Origin: Trachythela sp. YZ-2020
Taxonomy: Eukaryota; Cnidaria; Anthozoa; Malacalcyonacea; Clavulariidae
Assembly (NCBI GenBank): GCA_016169945.1
Contig: JADLSH010000014.1
Location: forward strand, 310,001 to 374,000
Length of the DNA stretch: 64,000 nucleotides
Reading direction: 5' to 3'
The notes beneath the pieces were generated by a model that saw only the letters and a list, made by a program, of their open reading frames with translations, was not told the origin of the DNA and did no database searches. A program made the translations under genes and the position numbers. Of the stretch, positions 57,401 to 64,000 are shown piece by piece. Each line of letters starts with the position of its first letter. Position 1 is the stretch's first letter.

Positions 57401-60400
57401 TTTTCAAATTTTTGCAGGTACCAAAAGGGCCAAAACATAAAAGTTGTTCAGGTAGGAATGGTCAAACAAAAAATCAATCATATATATTATTACAGGACTT
57501 AATAATACATGATATCTTTAAACGTCGGGATTGCCCTAGTATATATACATCACTGATCTGAAAACAAGGACTGGATAGAGCATTATCTTGAATTCAATGA
57601 GCCAATTTAAAAGGAAGAGATCAGATTTTTAAATCTGTGAAATTCTTGACAGGTCAAATCGTTAGCTGTTTAAATTCGCAGAAGGCCTACTGTACTCTGG
57701 ACTCCAATGTCGCCGCGATTAATTGCAATTTTGGAGAAATATTGCAATATTGAATATTTCAGCCGATAGTCATGGGCGATATTTGAGGCGACATTGCGGC
57801 CCAGAGTAGGGCTTTCAGAGAAATTGTGAGCATGAAATCTCGTCAGGTACATCATTATTACACACAAAGTTCTGGACATATTTATACTCCATTTTGTCCA
57901 ACTAAAATTAGGCAGTTCTCTGTGAGGTTTCAGGATCCTAAATTCTTCAATACGTTGCGCTCAGATATTAGGGAAGCCTATTCTCTTCGTTCGTTTCAAA
58001 ACAAATTTAAACAAATTTAATGTCTGACTTGTAATTCTTTACATATTGTCTTATTGATTAATCACTTTATTTTACGAATTGTCATTGTCTCTAGTTGTAA
58101 TTGTTTATATTTATAAGTATTGTCTCGGTGATAAGGTGGCCAAATAGTTTAGACGTTGTTGCTTTTTTGGGGCTTCCTTGGCATTTTTTTGTGTGAATAA
58201 TGTTATTTATTTGTAATATTGTATTATGATTTGGCAAAATAAATATAATTAATATTATATTATTTTACTTTGGCGATGTTTTTCTTGTCAAACATGACCA
58301 AATGGCAACAAAGAAATGAATGAGAATATCGGTGAAGTGAAACGCGGGCCATGTTTCTGTGCGTACATTTCTGCATAACATGGCTTTGTGCAGAAATCTC
58401 GTTGCAAGTTGCAGCAAAAATTGTCCGGTATAACATTGCCTTCAACATTATTTCTTTTAATTTTCAGAACTGCCATTCTCCATACTATTTCCACGACATA
58501 GTACCGAGGACTATGTGGTAACAGACGACCCAGGATTGCCAGAATTTAGCGCCTTTACGATCTGTGCCTGGGTAAAGTTTGTTAAGAATACGGAAGGGAC
58601 TGTATTGTCTTATGCTGTCGATGGCTCAGATAATGAGATCGTTATCTGGTGTTATACTGATGAAGTTGGCTTTTCCGTGAAAAACGATTGGATACGGTAA
58701 GCTTGAGCGTTAACTTGTGAGTAAGTACCGTAAAGCCTCTCCTCCCCCCACCACAAATAAGAACCCCCTCTCTCTTTAAAGGAGGAAAATTTATAAATTC
58801 CCTTTCCCGTTCACAACAAAGAAACATTTGTGTACTGATTAAATTTGTTAATTGGCCTGAAAGTTCACGTTACACACGTAAAAACGCACAAGTTGGAACA
58901 AACCTACAGCAGACTTGTACCAATGCGGTTTCAACAATTTGTGATCAGGATGTGTTCGCACTCATGCTTGTTCCCAGGTTGTTGACAAGTTCTCAACGGC
59001 TTCTTGGCAACTTGCTACACGTTTTTTCGTTCAACAGACTTGTCACAAGTTTTTCCAACAACATGTTATCGTCCAGGGGCCGGTTGTATAAAAAAAGTAG
59101 TTAAAGTTAACTATAGTTAGTGCGAAAGTTAACCAATCAGAATCGCGATTTTTACAGTTAACTACTATTTAACTACAAAACGGGTAGTTAAAATGTAGTT
59201 AAGACTTTTATACAACCGGCCCCTGCAATTCAACAACGTGTTAAGGTCCGTTTACACGACTGCGATTTGTCGGGCCGATTTCAGATGCGCGTTAATGATA
59301 TTTGAAAAATACGTGGCAAACGTCATCTGACAACATCACGAACTGAACTGAAAATATTCATCATTAACATTCAGCAAAACCTGAGTGACAACCTTGTAGC
59401 AACTTATAAAATGACAACATTGTTACAACATGTTGTCAAGTTTGCTACAAGTCTGTTGCGAACACATCTTGTTGACAAAATTTTTACCTGTGTACATGAG
59501 TGAATAGCTCTTATACTTAATCTATTCTATGTTTTCTCAAACTAGTGGGGGGGGGACAGGGAGGTGGGAACCCGGGAGAATAAGGGCGGGAGGTGGGCGG
59601 AAAGCGCGAGGAGACGGAGCGGGATGCAAGAGTTATGCGAGGGCGGGAGGCGGGAGAAGAATGAGGGACGTTAAGTTTTTTAATGACTTTTTAGTCCTTT
59701 TTAAGCAAACTATCAAAAATCAGAACCAAACAATGTTGACTATTCACTATTTTAACTGGCATTAAACTTTATCGTCAGTCATGACAGTCATCGGAGGCAT
59801 TTTTTAGTCCTTTTTAATGTCTATAAATGGCATTCGACTTACATCCGCAGGTGGTTGGAGTTCTGTCGGCGTGTTTCCACATTCAAGGAAATTTCCTTTT
59901 TTAAGGATATTTTGACCGAAAAAAGGAGTTTCAAGGAGGGAAAAAGGACGAAAAAAGGAAATCTAAGGAATTGTACTGAATTGTACTGAATTGTTTTGAA
60001 GATTCTTTGTATAAAAAACTCTTTTGCAGCCTATGAGCAAGTCAGTAGGATCTACAATGACTACAATGAACAATTAACTTGCTCTGGTAACTGTGTTTCC
60101 TTTTGGGTCCTTTTGAAGTTGACCACCAAGCGCTAAATGTACCACGTGACTATGTACCATGTACCACGACCGCGGCAAAGCGTGGCAGTGCTAGTAAATA
60201 CTCATTAAATGTCCTTAAGACAAAGAGAAAACTACAAAACGTGATATTACAAAATCAATAGGTTACAAAATTGACCCAAATTTCGGCGTATTGGCTGTTA
60301 AACCGAAACTCGATCCCAGTCATGAGCAAAATTAGATAGGACGGCTTAATATAGCAACATAGTGAAGTTAGTAGAAAAAGGGCGGGAGGCGGGAGACAAT

Positions 60401-61531
60401 TCGTAAAAAGGTACGGGAGGCAGAAGAGGAGGTACGGGAGGCGGGAGATGTTGACCCCCCCCGTCCCCCCCCACAAACTAGAACAATAGTAATTAGGCAT
60501 GTGAGTTATCCAACGTTGTGGACTGAGTTGCAAGGATGTAAACAGCGTTAGCTAAATTTTTCTATTGATGAAAATTATTCCATATTAACAACCTGAATTT
60601 TAATACAAACTTAATCTTAACTCTAACCCTAATCCTAACTCTAATCTTACCCTCAATCCTAATCTTAATCCTAACCCTAACCCTTAATCCTAACCCTTAA
60701 TCCAAATATTTAATCCTAATCTTAATCCTTGTGACGTAATTTGGCGTGACACACGTGAAAATCTCACATCTTGTCAACATCTTGTGTTCGCAACAGACAT
60801 GTAGCAAGCTTGTCAACAAGTTGTAACAATGTTGTCATTTTATCAAGTGGCTACAAGATTGTCACTCGCAACTTGTTAACAAGTTGTTGAATTGCAGGAC
60901 AATAAAAATATGTTAGAACAACTTGTAACTAGTCTGTTGAGTCAACAACCTTGTAACAAGTTGTCAACAAGCCGTTTGGAACTTGTTAACAAGCTGGGAA
61001 CAAGCAGTGCGAACATATGCTGATAACAAATTGTTGAAACAACATTGGTACAAGTCTGATGCAGGTTTGTTACAACTTGTGCGTTTTTACGTGTGTATTG
61101 AAAGTCACCCAAATATTGAAACAAAATGACTGATTTATTTCAGGAAAAATAACAGTTTGCTCAGTGACGGTGTGTGGCATGCATTGTGCATCACATGGTC
61201 CAATGTGGATGGCAAGCTGAATGTGTATAAAGACAACGTCAAGACAGATGAAGCATCTGGTTTGCGTACTGGACAAAACATCACTGGAGGGGGACACTGG
61301 GCACTGGGCCAAGACCAGGATACTGTCGGTGGGTGTTTTCAGATTGTAGATTCATTCCGGGGCGGAGCTGGCTGAAGTCAACGTATGGTGGCGTGTTGTT
61401 ACAGAACAAGAAATTGCCATGTTTTCGACAAATTGTCACCGTCGTATGAATGGTGATGTAAAAGGATGGCCGAAGTTTATGACTGGACTTCGAGGCAATG
61501 TTCGGGTTGTAGAGAAGCCGAGTTGTAAATG
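51459..61531 (+). CDS. Secreted PAN/Apple + pentraxin-domain protein (exons with one frame break)
   Basis: Exons: 51459-51597 (signal peptide, IIALILLALTVPITA), 51990-52204 (PAN/Apple-like, six cysteines, CGQWCVIQDCQSLNY), 58468-58696 and 61144-61531 (pentraxin/LamG-like). Exons 1-2 join in phase, and so do the two pentraxin exons. The first pentraxin exon has FSILFPRHSTEDYV and FTICAWVKF; the second has GVWHALCITW and GHWALGQDQD. The PAN exon ends in phase 0 but the pentraxin exon needs one base from a previous exon, so an exon is missing, unseen, or two genes are involved. Near 61357-61366 the frame shifts by one (after DSF), and ELAEVNVWWRVVTEQEI continues in the new frame to a stop at 61529-61531. 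This may be a real mutation or a sequence error. Such proteins are extracellular recognition or matrix molecules. Confidence 0.7.
52206..52530 (+). mobile_element. tRNA-derived SINE after the PAN exon
   Basis: It starts right after the donor site with GGGGCTTCGGTGGCGCCGTC and has a B box, GGTTCGATTCT. The central domain GTCGTGGGTTTTCTCCGGGT and TCGGGTTTCTCCCACAGGGA follow. A second copy lies at 63505-63770. Confidence 0.7.
52597..52705 (+). repeat. Direct repeat partner of 57417-57525
   Basis: About 105 bases (GTACC...AAAACAT, TTGTTCAGGT(G/A)GGAATG, CACGATATCTCAAACGTC) recur at 57417-57525 with about 80% identity. The two copies lie outside the two ends of the THAP/P2X7-C element, at 134 bp and 72 bp from it. 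Confidence 0.65.
53127..53429 (+). CDS. THAP-domain protein, 100 aa
   Basis: A complete frame with a start at MPNRCVAGGCSN and a stop after RRTTRRKS. The C2CH THAP zinc finger is complete: CVAGGC near residues 5-10, LHKFPEE around 23, RRCWVAFVRTKRAKWSP, then SSRLCSQHFKAEDFE. The protein is little more than the DNA-binding domain and a basic tail. THAP domains bind DNA and occur both in host regulators and in P-element-type transposases. Here the start codon lies 288 bp inside the left end of the element, so it may bind the element's ends. Further exons could be joined by splicing. Confidence 0.85.
   Translation: MPNRCVAGGCSNLPDPSKSIGLHKFPEENDLDKKRRRCWVAFVRTKRAKWSPTASSRLCSQHFKAEDFETPFISIPGTTFVSRAVLRRMQRLRRTTRRKS
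53986..54522 (+). CDS. Zinc-knuckle C-terminal exons following the THAP frame
   Basis: Two exons join in phase (53986-54199 and 54374-54522; GTACAC donor, TATTTTAG acceptor). They encode PLDYVEEIFNTFVHGKLNKK and REELVSMTPAHMNTML, then a basic segment PKRKRLCRSCKNPMKGHKNV ending at DCPK. The CxxC...H...C spacing resembles short zinc knuckles at the C-terminus of transposon-associated proteins. It could be the 3' part of the THAP gene; I cannot see the connecting exon. Confidence 0.5.
54611..55240 (-). mobile_element. piggyBac-type MITE split by a Mutator-like foldback
   Basis: TTAACTCATTAACTGACAG at the left and, after the insertion, TACTAAAGTAGGGTGCATCT and GGCTAATGGGTCAA at the right are halves of one TTAA-type MITE. 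Confidence 0.7.
54629..55140. mobile_element. Mutator-like foldback element, 512 bp, 9-bp target duplication
   Basis: Terminal inverted repeats of about 150 bp (CTCTCTCCTCCGCAGAGGTT ... reaching GAAATATGGCAGAG at the centre side) are over 95% identical between the arms. They are flanked by AACTGACAG at 54620-54628 and 55141-55149. A 9-bp duplication with long inverted repeats is the signature of MULE/Mutator elements. Matching peptides read from the two arms are artefacts. Confidence 0.9.
55337..55440 (-). mobile_element. piggyBac-type MITE copy
   Basis: CCCATTAACTGGCAGTACTC follows TTAA (55333-55336); the core carries GTCTGGCCTTAGACAAAGTA; the right end is CCAGCTAATGGT before TTAG. It is in the opposite orientation to the copy at 63794-63901. 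Confidence 0.8.
55552..55712. mobile_element. MITE GCCTTTTCGGGG, 161 bp
   Basis: The left arm GCCTTTTCGGGGTTTGCGAT and the right arm (reverse complement GCCTTTTCGGGGCTCACGAT) extend to GTGGGGCAAACA, about 45 bp. It lies just downstream of the P2X7-C-like gene. Confidence 0.8.
55744..57085 (-). CDS. P2X purinoceptor 7-like C-terminal-domain protein
   Basis: Reading leftwards: an acidic N-terminal exon (from about 57085; DSDQWSVSDDDSEFNYIPGN), then an exon with EYRQRQAEKEQKLASLKDRL ending LSNW. A third exon at about 56501-56250 carries CSVALLQNANECLCCQDMEK, ETAPQCITLLHPAFNTVCLE and RWSLRHCGWQW. A last exon (to 55744) ends KEGFVGFEDEEMDD. The W-C...ECLCC...CIT.H..F..VCL..W arrangement is the cysteine-rich cytoplasmic domain of P2X7, which in invertebrates often occurs as stand-alone proteins. 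No P2X channel part is present. The join between the first two exons is not resolved (an early stop needs a short intron or a frame change), and the last donor would be GC-type. The function of the free domain is unknown. Confidence 0.65.
57417..57525 (+). repeat. Direct repeat partner of 52597-52705
   Basis: See the partner entry. The copies flank the THAP/P2X7-C element at unequal distances. Confidence 0.65.
57683..57816. mobile_element. Short MITE, 134 bp
   Basis: The left arm GGCCTACTGTACTCTGGACT and the right-arm reverse complement AAGCCCTACTCTGGGCCGCA both run into AATGTCGCC. The centre is AT-rich. Confidence 0.6.
57826..58260 (+). pseudogene. LINE 3' end (reverse-transcriptase tail plus 3' UTR)
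   Basis: The last ~60 codons read VHHYYTQSSGHIYTPFCPT, FSVRFQDPKFFNTLRSDIRE and YSLRSFQNKFKQI before a stop near 58020. This is the same CR1/L2-type tail as at 6960-7205. An untranslated AT-rich region follows and ends in AAATAAATATAATTAATATT. Confidence 0.7.
58873..59489 (+). mobile_element. ~350-bp ACACGTAAAAA repeat, copy A (with insertions)
   Basis: It begins CACACGTAAAAACGCACAAG and ends AAATTTTTACCTGTGTAC. Internal words such as CAACTTGTTAACAAGTTG, ACTTGTACCAATG and TGTTGCGAACACATCTTGTT recur in copies B and C. Copy A is enlarged by the 152-bp MITE and by another insertion (about 59243-59390). Confidence 0.75.
59074..59225. mobile_element. MITE CAGGGGCCGGTTGTATAAAA, 152 bp, nested in copy A
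   Basis: Perfect terminal inverted repeats (CAGGGGCCGGTTGTATAAAA/TTTTATACAACCGGCCCCTG) and inner GTAGTTAA words in both orientations. Copies B and C run straight through the insertion point, confirming the insertion. Confidence 0.9.
59546..60473. mobile_element. G-rich hAT-like element, 928 bp, with 8-bp target duplication
   Basis: Ends TGGGGGGGGGACAGGG and (reverse complement) TGGGGGGGGACGGGG are flanked by CAAACTAG at 59538-59545 and 60474-60481. Near both ends GGGCGGGAGG units are repeated in the same orientation (59585, 59641; 60380, 60411, 60433). The interior carries AAGGAAATTTCCTT like the Harbinger-like element at 3025. No transposase. Confidence 0.85.
60605..60739. repeat. Degenerate telomere-like (CCCTAA)n tract
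   Basis: About 20 irregular units of CTAACC/CTAATC/CTTAATCC, among them CTAACCCTAACCCTTAATCC. It looks like a decayed interstitial (TTAGGG)n block between two repeat copies. Confidence 0.7.
60750..61100 (-). mobile_element. ~350-bp ACACGTAAAAA repeat, copy B (reverse)
   Basis: It begins CACACGTGAAAATCTCACAT and ends GCGTTTTTACGTGTGT, the reverse complement of copies A and C, without their insertions. Confidence 0.8.
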
Positions 61532-61564
61532 ATGTAAGTTTGGAGTGGTTAGATATCTCAAAGT

Positions 61565-61895
61565 GCGGTCACAAGTTGCAACAAACCTGCATTAGACTTG
61601 TACCAATGCTGTTTCGACAACTTATCTGGATGTGTTCACACTGCTTGTTCCCAGCTTGTTGAAAAATTGCTACAAGTTTGTTGATTTGTGTGCTCTACAG
61701 ACTTGTTACCAGTTGTTCCAACAACTTTTTATCGTCTTGCAATTCAACAATTTGTTAACAAGTTGCCGGAGTGACAACCTTGTAGCAACTTGATAAAATG
61801 ACAACATTGTCACATCTTGTTGATAAGCTTGCTACAAGTCTGTTGCGCACACATCTTCTTGACAAGATGTGAGATTTTTACGTGTGTACACTGCA
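61565..61895 (+). mobile_element. ~350-bp ACACGTAAAAA repeat, copy C
   Basis: It starts near GGTCACAAGTTGCAACAAAC and ends GAGATTTTTACGTGTGTAC. It provides the uninterrupted reference for copy A. Confidence 0.75.
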
Positions 61896-62109
61896 GGCAG
61901 TAGACTCAATTGTGTAGAATTTACAAATCAAGGAGACAAAAGGTCCTTTTTGCCTCTCACATTTTTGGCACTATTGTCTACTAATCATTAATCAACAATC
62001 TTTTGACAGAAAGTCGAGGCAATACGATGTAATCCATTGTCAATGATGTTAAAGAATTATGGATATACAAGCTACATTATTTACTGGTTTTATACAGGAC
62101 TATTATATC

Positions 62110-62460
62110 AACGTATTTGTAAATAAGTTTAGTTTAGTTTAGTTTCGTTTGGTTTGGTTTAGTTTAACAGGTTTTACAACCCAATTGACAAAGGTCTCCG
62201 AGTGTTAGTTAGTTATGGTTAATGCCTAATGGTTAGTTTGTAGTCAGGGTGGAAAACCGGAGTACCCGGAGAAAAACCCTTGAAGCACGAGAGAGAATCA
62301 AGCAATCTTAACTTACATGAGATTTCCAAGCACAGGGAAGTTACCCAACCTAAGTAAATCCCTGCCCTCGACCTGCTGTATAGCAGGCTTAACAGAGAGG
62401 TATGGGGCAGCGCGCTAACCGCATCTGCCACCAATGCTTCTCAAGGTTTTAGTTGGCTCA
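62110..62460 (-). mobile_element. tRNA-derived SINE with (AAACT)n tail
   Basis: The tail TTTAGTTTAGTTTAGTTTCG is at the left. The central domain (CCGGAGTACCCGGAGAAAAA) and a tRNA-like head (minus strand GGTTAGCGCGCTGCC and GGTCGAGGGCAGGG) follow to the right. Same family as 30940-31250, which has a (TTTA)n tail instead. Confidence 0.7.
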
Positions 62461-62469
62461 GTCAATCAG

Positions 62470-62930
62470 AGGGAGGCTAGTTTGAAACCTCTCAAATGTT
62501 CTTGTAAAACATTGAAGTTTTACATCAGCATAAAAATGTTAACTTTCTAAATAAAAGGAGTATTGAAAATATATAAATAGCATATGTGAATGAAGTAAAT
62601 AAAAATAAATAGTTCAAAGAAATTGCAAAATCTTTACCTGATGACTATTACAGTAATTATGCATGGAACTCGCAGCCCAAACAAGCTTTTTGTTGCAGTT
62701 TTGCAGAACCAATGTATCAAATCATAGAATGACAAATTATGTTGAAAATTGTGAAATATTTTCGTTATTATGCTGAGAAATTTGTAAGTATTTTGCCATT
62801 TTAATTGTTTACACCTATTACATGTTAAAATTCGAAATATTTTGTGCAAATATGTCATCAGAATTCAATTCCTAATTTCATATATAGAATGTTTTGTTAC
62901 CTCATTGCAATGGCTATTCCAATTTTAATC
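62470..62930. other. No gene seen
   Basis: AT-rich sequence without recognisable features. Confidence 0.4.
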
Positions 62931-62934
62931 TTCA

Positions 62935-63130
62935 ACTCCCACCCCCCTGTTGAGAAACCCCTTTCTTTTGCACACTTCCCTATGGAATTTCCAAAGAAAT
63001 ACATTCCCCTCCCCTTAGAAATTTTTATTTTTGATTAACCCTCACCCCATGGAAATTCAGATAAAATTCACGTATCCCCTTTCATTGGAAATACAGAAAT
63101 ATGCCATCCCCATGGAAATCCCACAAAACT
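62935..63130. repeat. ATGGAAAT/CCCC word array
   Basis: The words (A/T)TGGAAAT and CCCC alternate about eight times over 190 bases at irregular spacing. This recalls the TTTCCAGAGGGG arrays at 30.7-31.5 kb read on the other strand. It is probably part of a related MITE. Confidence 0.5.
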
Positions 63131-63504
63131 GGAAATTTATCTTAGACATTCCCCATAGTGTACGATCGTACACTTTTTGGCATACTGGGGTATGAAATTA
63201 CTAAGAATACTGAAAATATTTCAATGGCAGTAGCTTGCTTCTAGGCTTAAAGCTTGGGGTAGCATTTTCAATGTTGGGTGTCACATTTGAACGTCTTTCT
63301 CATGTCTTGGCATGACCTTGTCTTGTTGACATTGATTTTACCGTAAAATGCATCCTGGATTCATCCAGATGGATCTTTACTATAAAATGGCCAATGTGTA
63401 TCTAATGCTATTGTTTGATTTCATTTACTCCTGAAGGTATTCACATGTGAAGTTATTAAGATTGCTGAGAAAACCATGTGATATTAACCACAGATATTTG
63501 GTAA

Positions 63505-63770
63505 GTGTAGGTGCTTCGGTGGTGCAGTCACCAGAGCAAGCACTTTTCACCTCAGAGATAGTGGTTTCGATTCTTCCTGCGGACTCATGACACTTATGTG
63601 AATGCTCTACCAAAAGTCGTGGGTTTTCTCCGGGTATTCCGGTTTCCTCCCACAGGGAATTTTAACAGGGTGGGTTTGGATAAACCCCAAACTAATCGTT
63701 TTATCATAGTTGGGCTCCCTGATCAGACATAAGTCTTTTTGGGCTCTACTATGTAACTATAACTAGTTAT
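63505..63770 (+). mobile_element. tRNA-derived SINE, second copy
   Basis: GGTGCTTCGGTGGTGCAGTC, a B-box-like GGTTTCGATTCTTCC, and GTCGTGGGTTTTCTCCGGGT match the SINE at 52206-52530 at about 80%. Confidence 0.7.
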
Positions 63771-63793
63771 ACTACAACCAAAGATTGTGTTAA

Positions 63794-63901
63794 CCCATCA
63801 GCTTGCAATGTGCCTAGATCGCCCTACTTTAGTATTTTACTCTGTCTAACGCCAGAGGATTTTACTCGTTAGTGATACGTAGGGTACAGCCAGTTAATGG
63901 A
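63794..63901 (+). mobile_element. piggyBac-type MITE, best preserved copy, 108 bp
   Basis: CCCATCAGCTTGCAATGTGC at the left and CCAGTTAATGGA at the right lie between TTAA (63790-63793) and TTAA (63902-63905). The centre is TTTTACTCTGTCTAACGCCA. TTAA targets with CCC-type ends are the piggyBac signature. Confidence 0.8.
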
Positions 63902-64000
63902 TTAATAAAGTAACTTTTTCTTTCTCGCAGAGTTCTACACAAGTATTGTCATCAATATGGTTCAGTCTGTTGTCAAATATAGACAAAACATGCAAGCCTG

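Overview
This is a repeat-rich, AT-rich window of nuclear DNA from an animal. Genes are split by ordinary GT/AG introns and carry metazoan domains (SRCR, PAN/Apple, pentraxin, HECT, THAP, P2X7-type C-terminus). The space between them is packed with DNA transposons, MITEs, tRNA-derived SINEs, LINE fragments and Penelope-like remnants. The mixture resembles an anthozoan or other cnidarian genome; that placement is my inference, and another marine invertebrate is possible.

Layout. 1-9.8 kb: mostly non-coding, with PIF/Harbinger-like elements (2169-3323, 5470-5830), a long (TATTTATG)n array, an SRCR terminal exon (4162-4520), Penelope-like and LINE fragments, and a tRNA-like composite repeat. 9.8-15.3 kb: a decayed multi-exon gene of a repetitive family ending in a tesmin/TSO1-type CXC motif. 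16-24.8 kb: a 23-bp minisatellite, a minus-strand multi-exon gene (17736-20526), nested MITEs, a decayed transposase-like gene, and a tandem repeat carrying a hammerhead ribozyme. 25.8-27.1 kb: a hAT-like element with an 8-bp target duplication.

29.5-40.3 kb is the centrepiece. It is a complete 10,801-bp transposon with 333-bp, almost identical terminal inverted repeats and a 6-bp target-site duplication (GAAGTA). It carries two intact, convergent, spliced genes: a 758-aa CUE + HECT ubiquitin-ligase-like protein and a 508-aa helix-turn-helix + DDE (retroviral-type) integrase. Both reading frames close exactly when the exons are joined.

40.8-43.6 kb: a partial glutathionyl-hydroquinone-reductase-like gene with a LINE in its intron. 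43.9-47.4 kb: a broken mariner/IS630-like element and related MITEs. 49-51 kb: SINE-like repeats and a ~115-bp minisatellite. 51.4-61.5 kb: a secreted PAN/pentraxin-domain gene. The intron between its PAN and pentraxin exons houses a second gene-bearing element (52839-57345), flanked by TTAA, with a THAP gene on + and a P2X7-C-like gene on -. This element has itself been invaded by a Mutator-like foldback element sitting inside a piggyBac-type MITE. 58.8-64 kb: a family of ~350-bp repeats, a G-rich element with an 8-bp target duplication, degenerate telomere-like repeats and SINEs.

The genes do not form a pathway. The organising principle is transposition, with at least four layers of nested insertion. 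In two elements, cargo that is not a recognised transposase (a HECT ligase; a THAP/P2X7-C pair) travels between terminal repeats.
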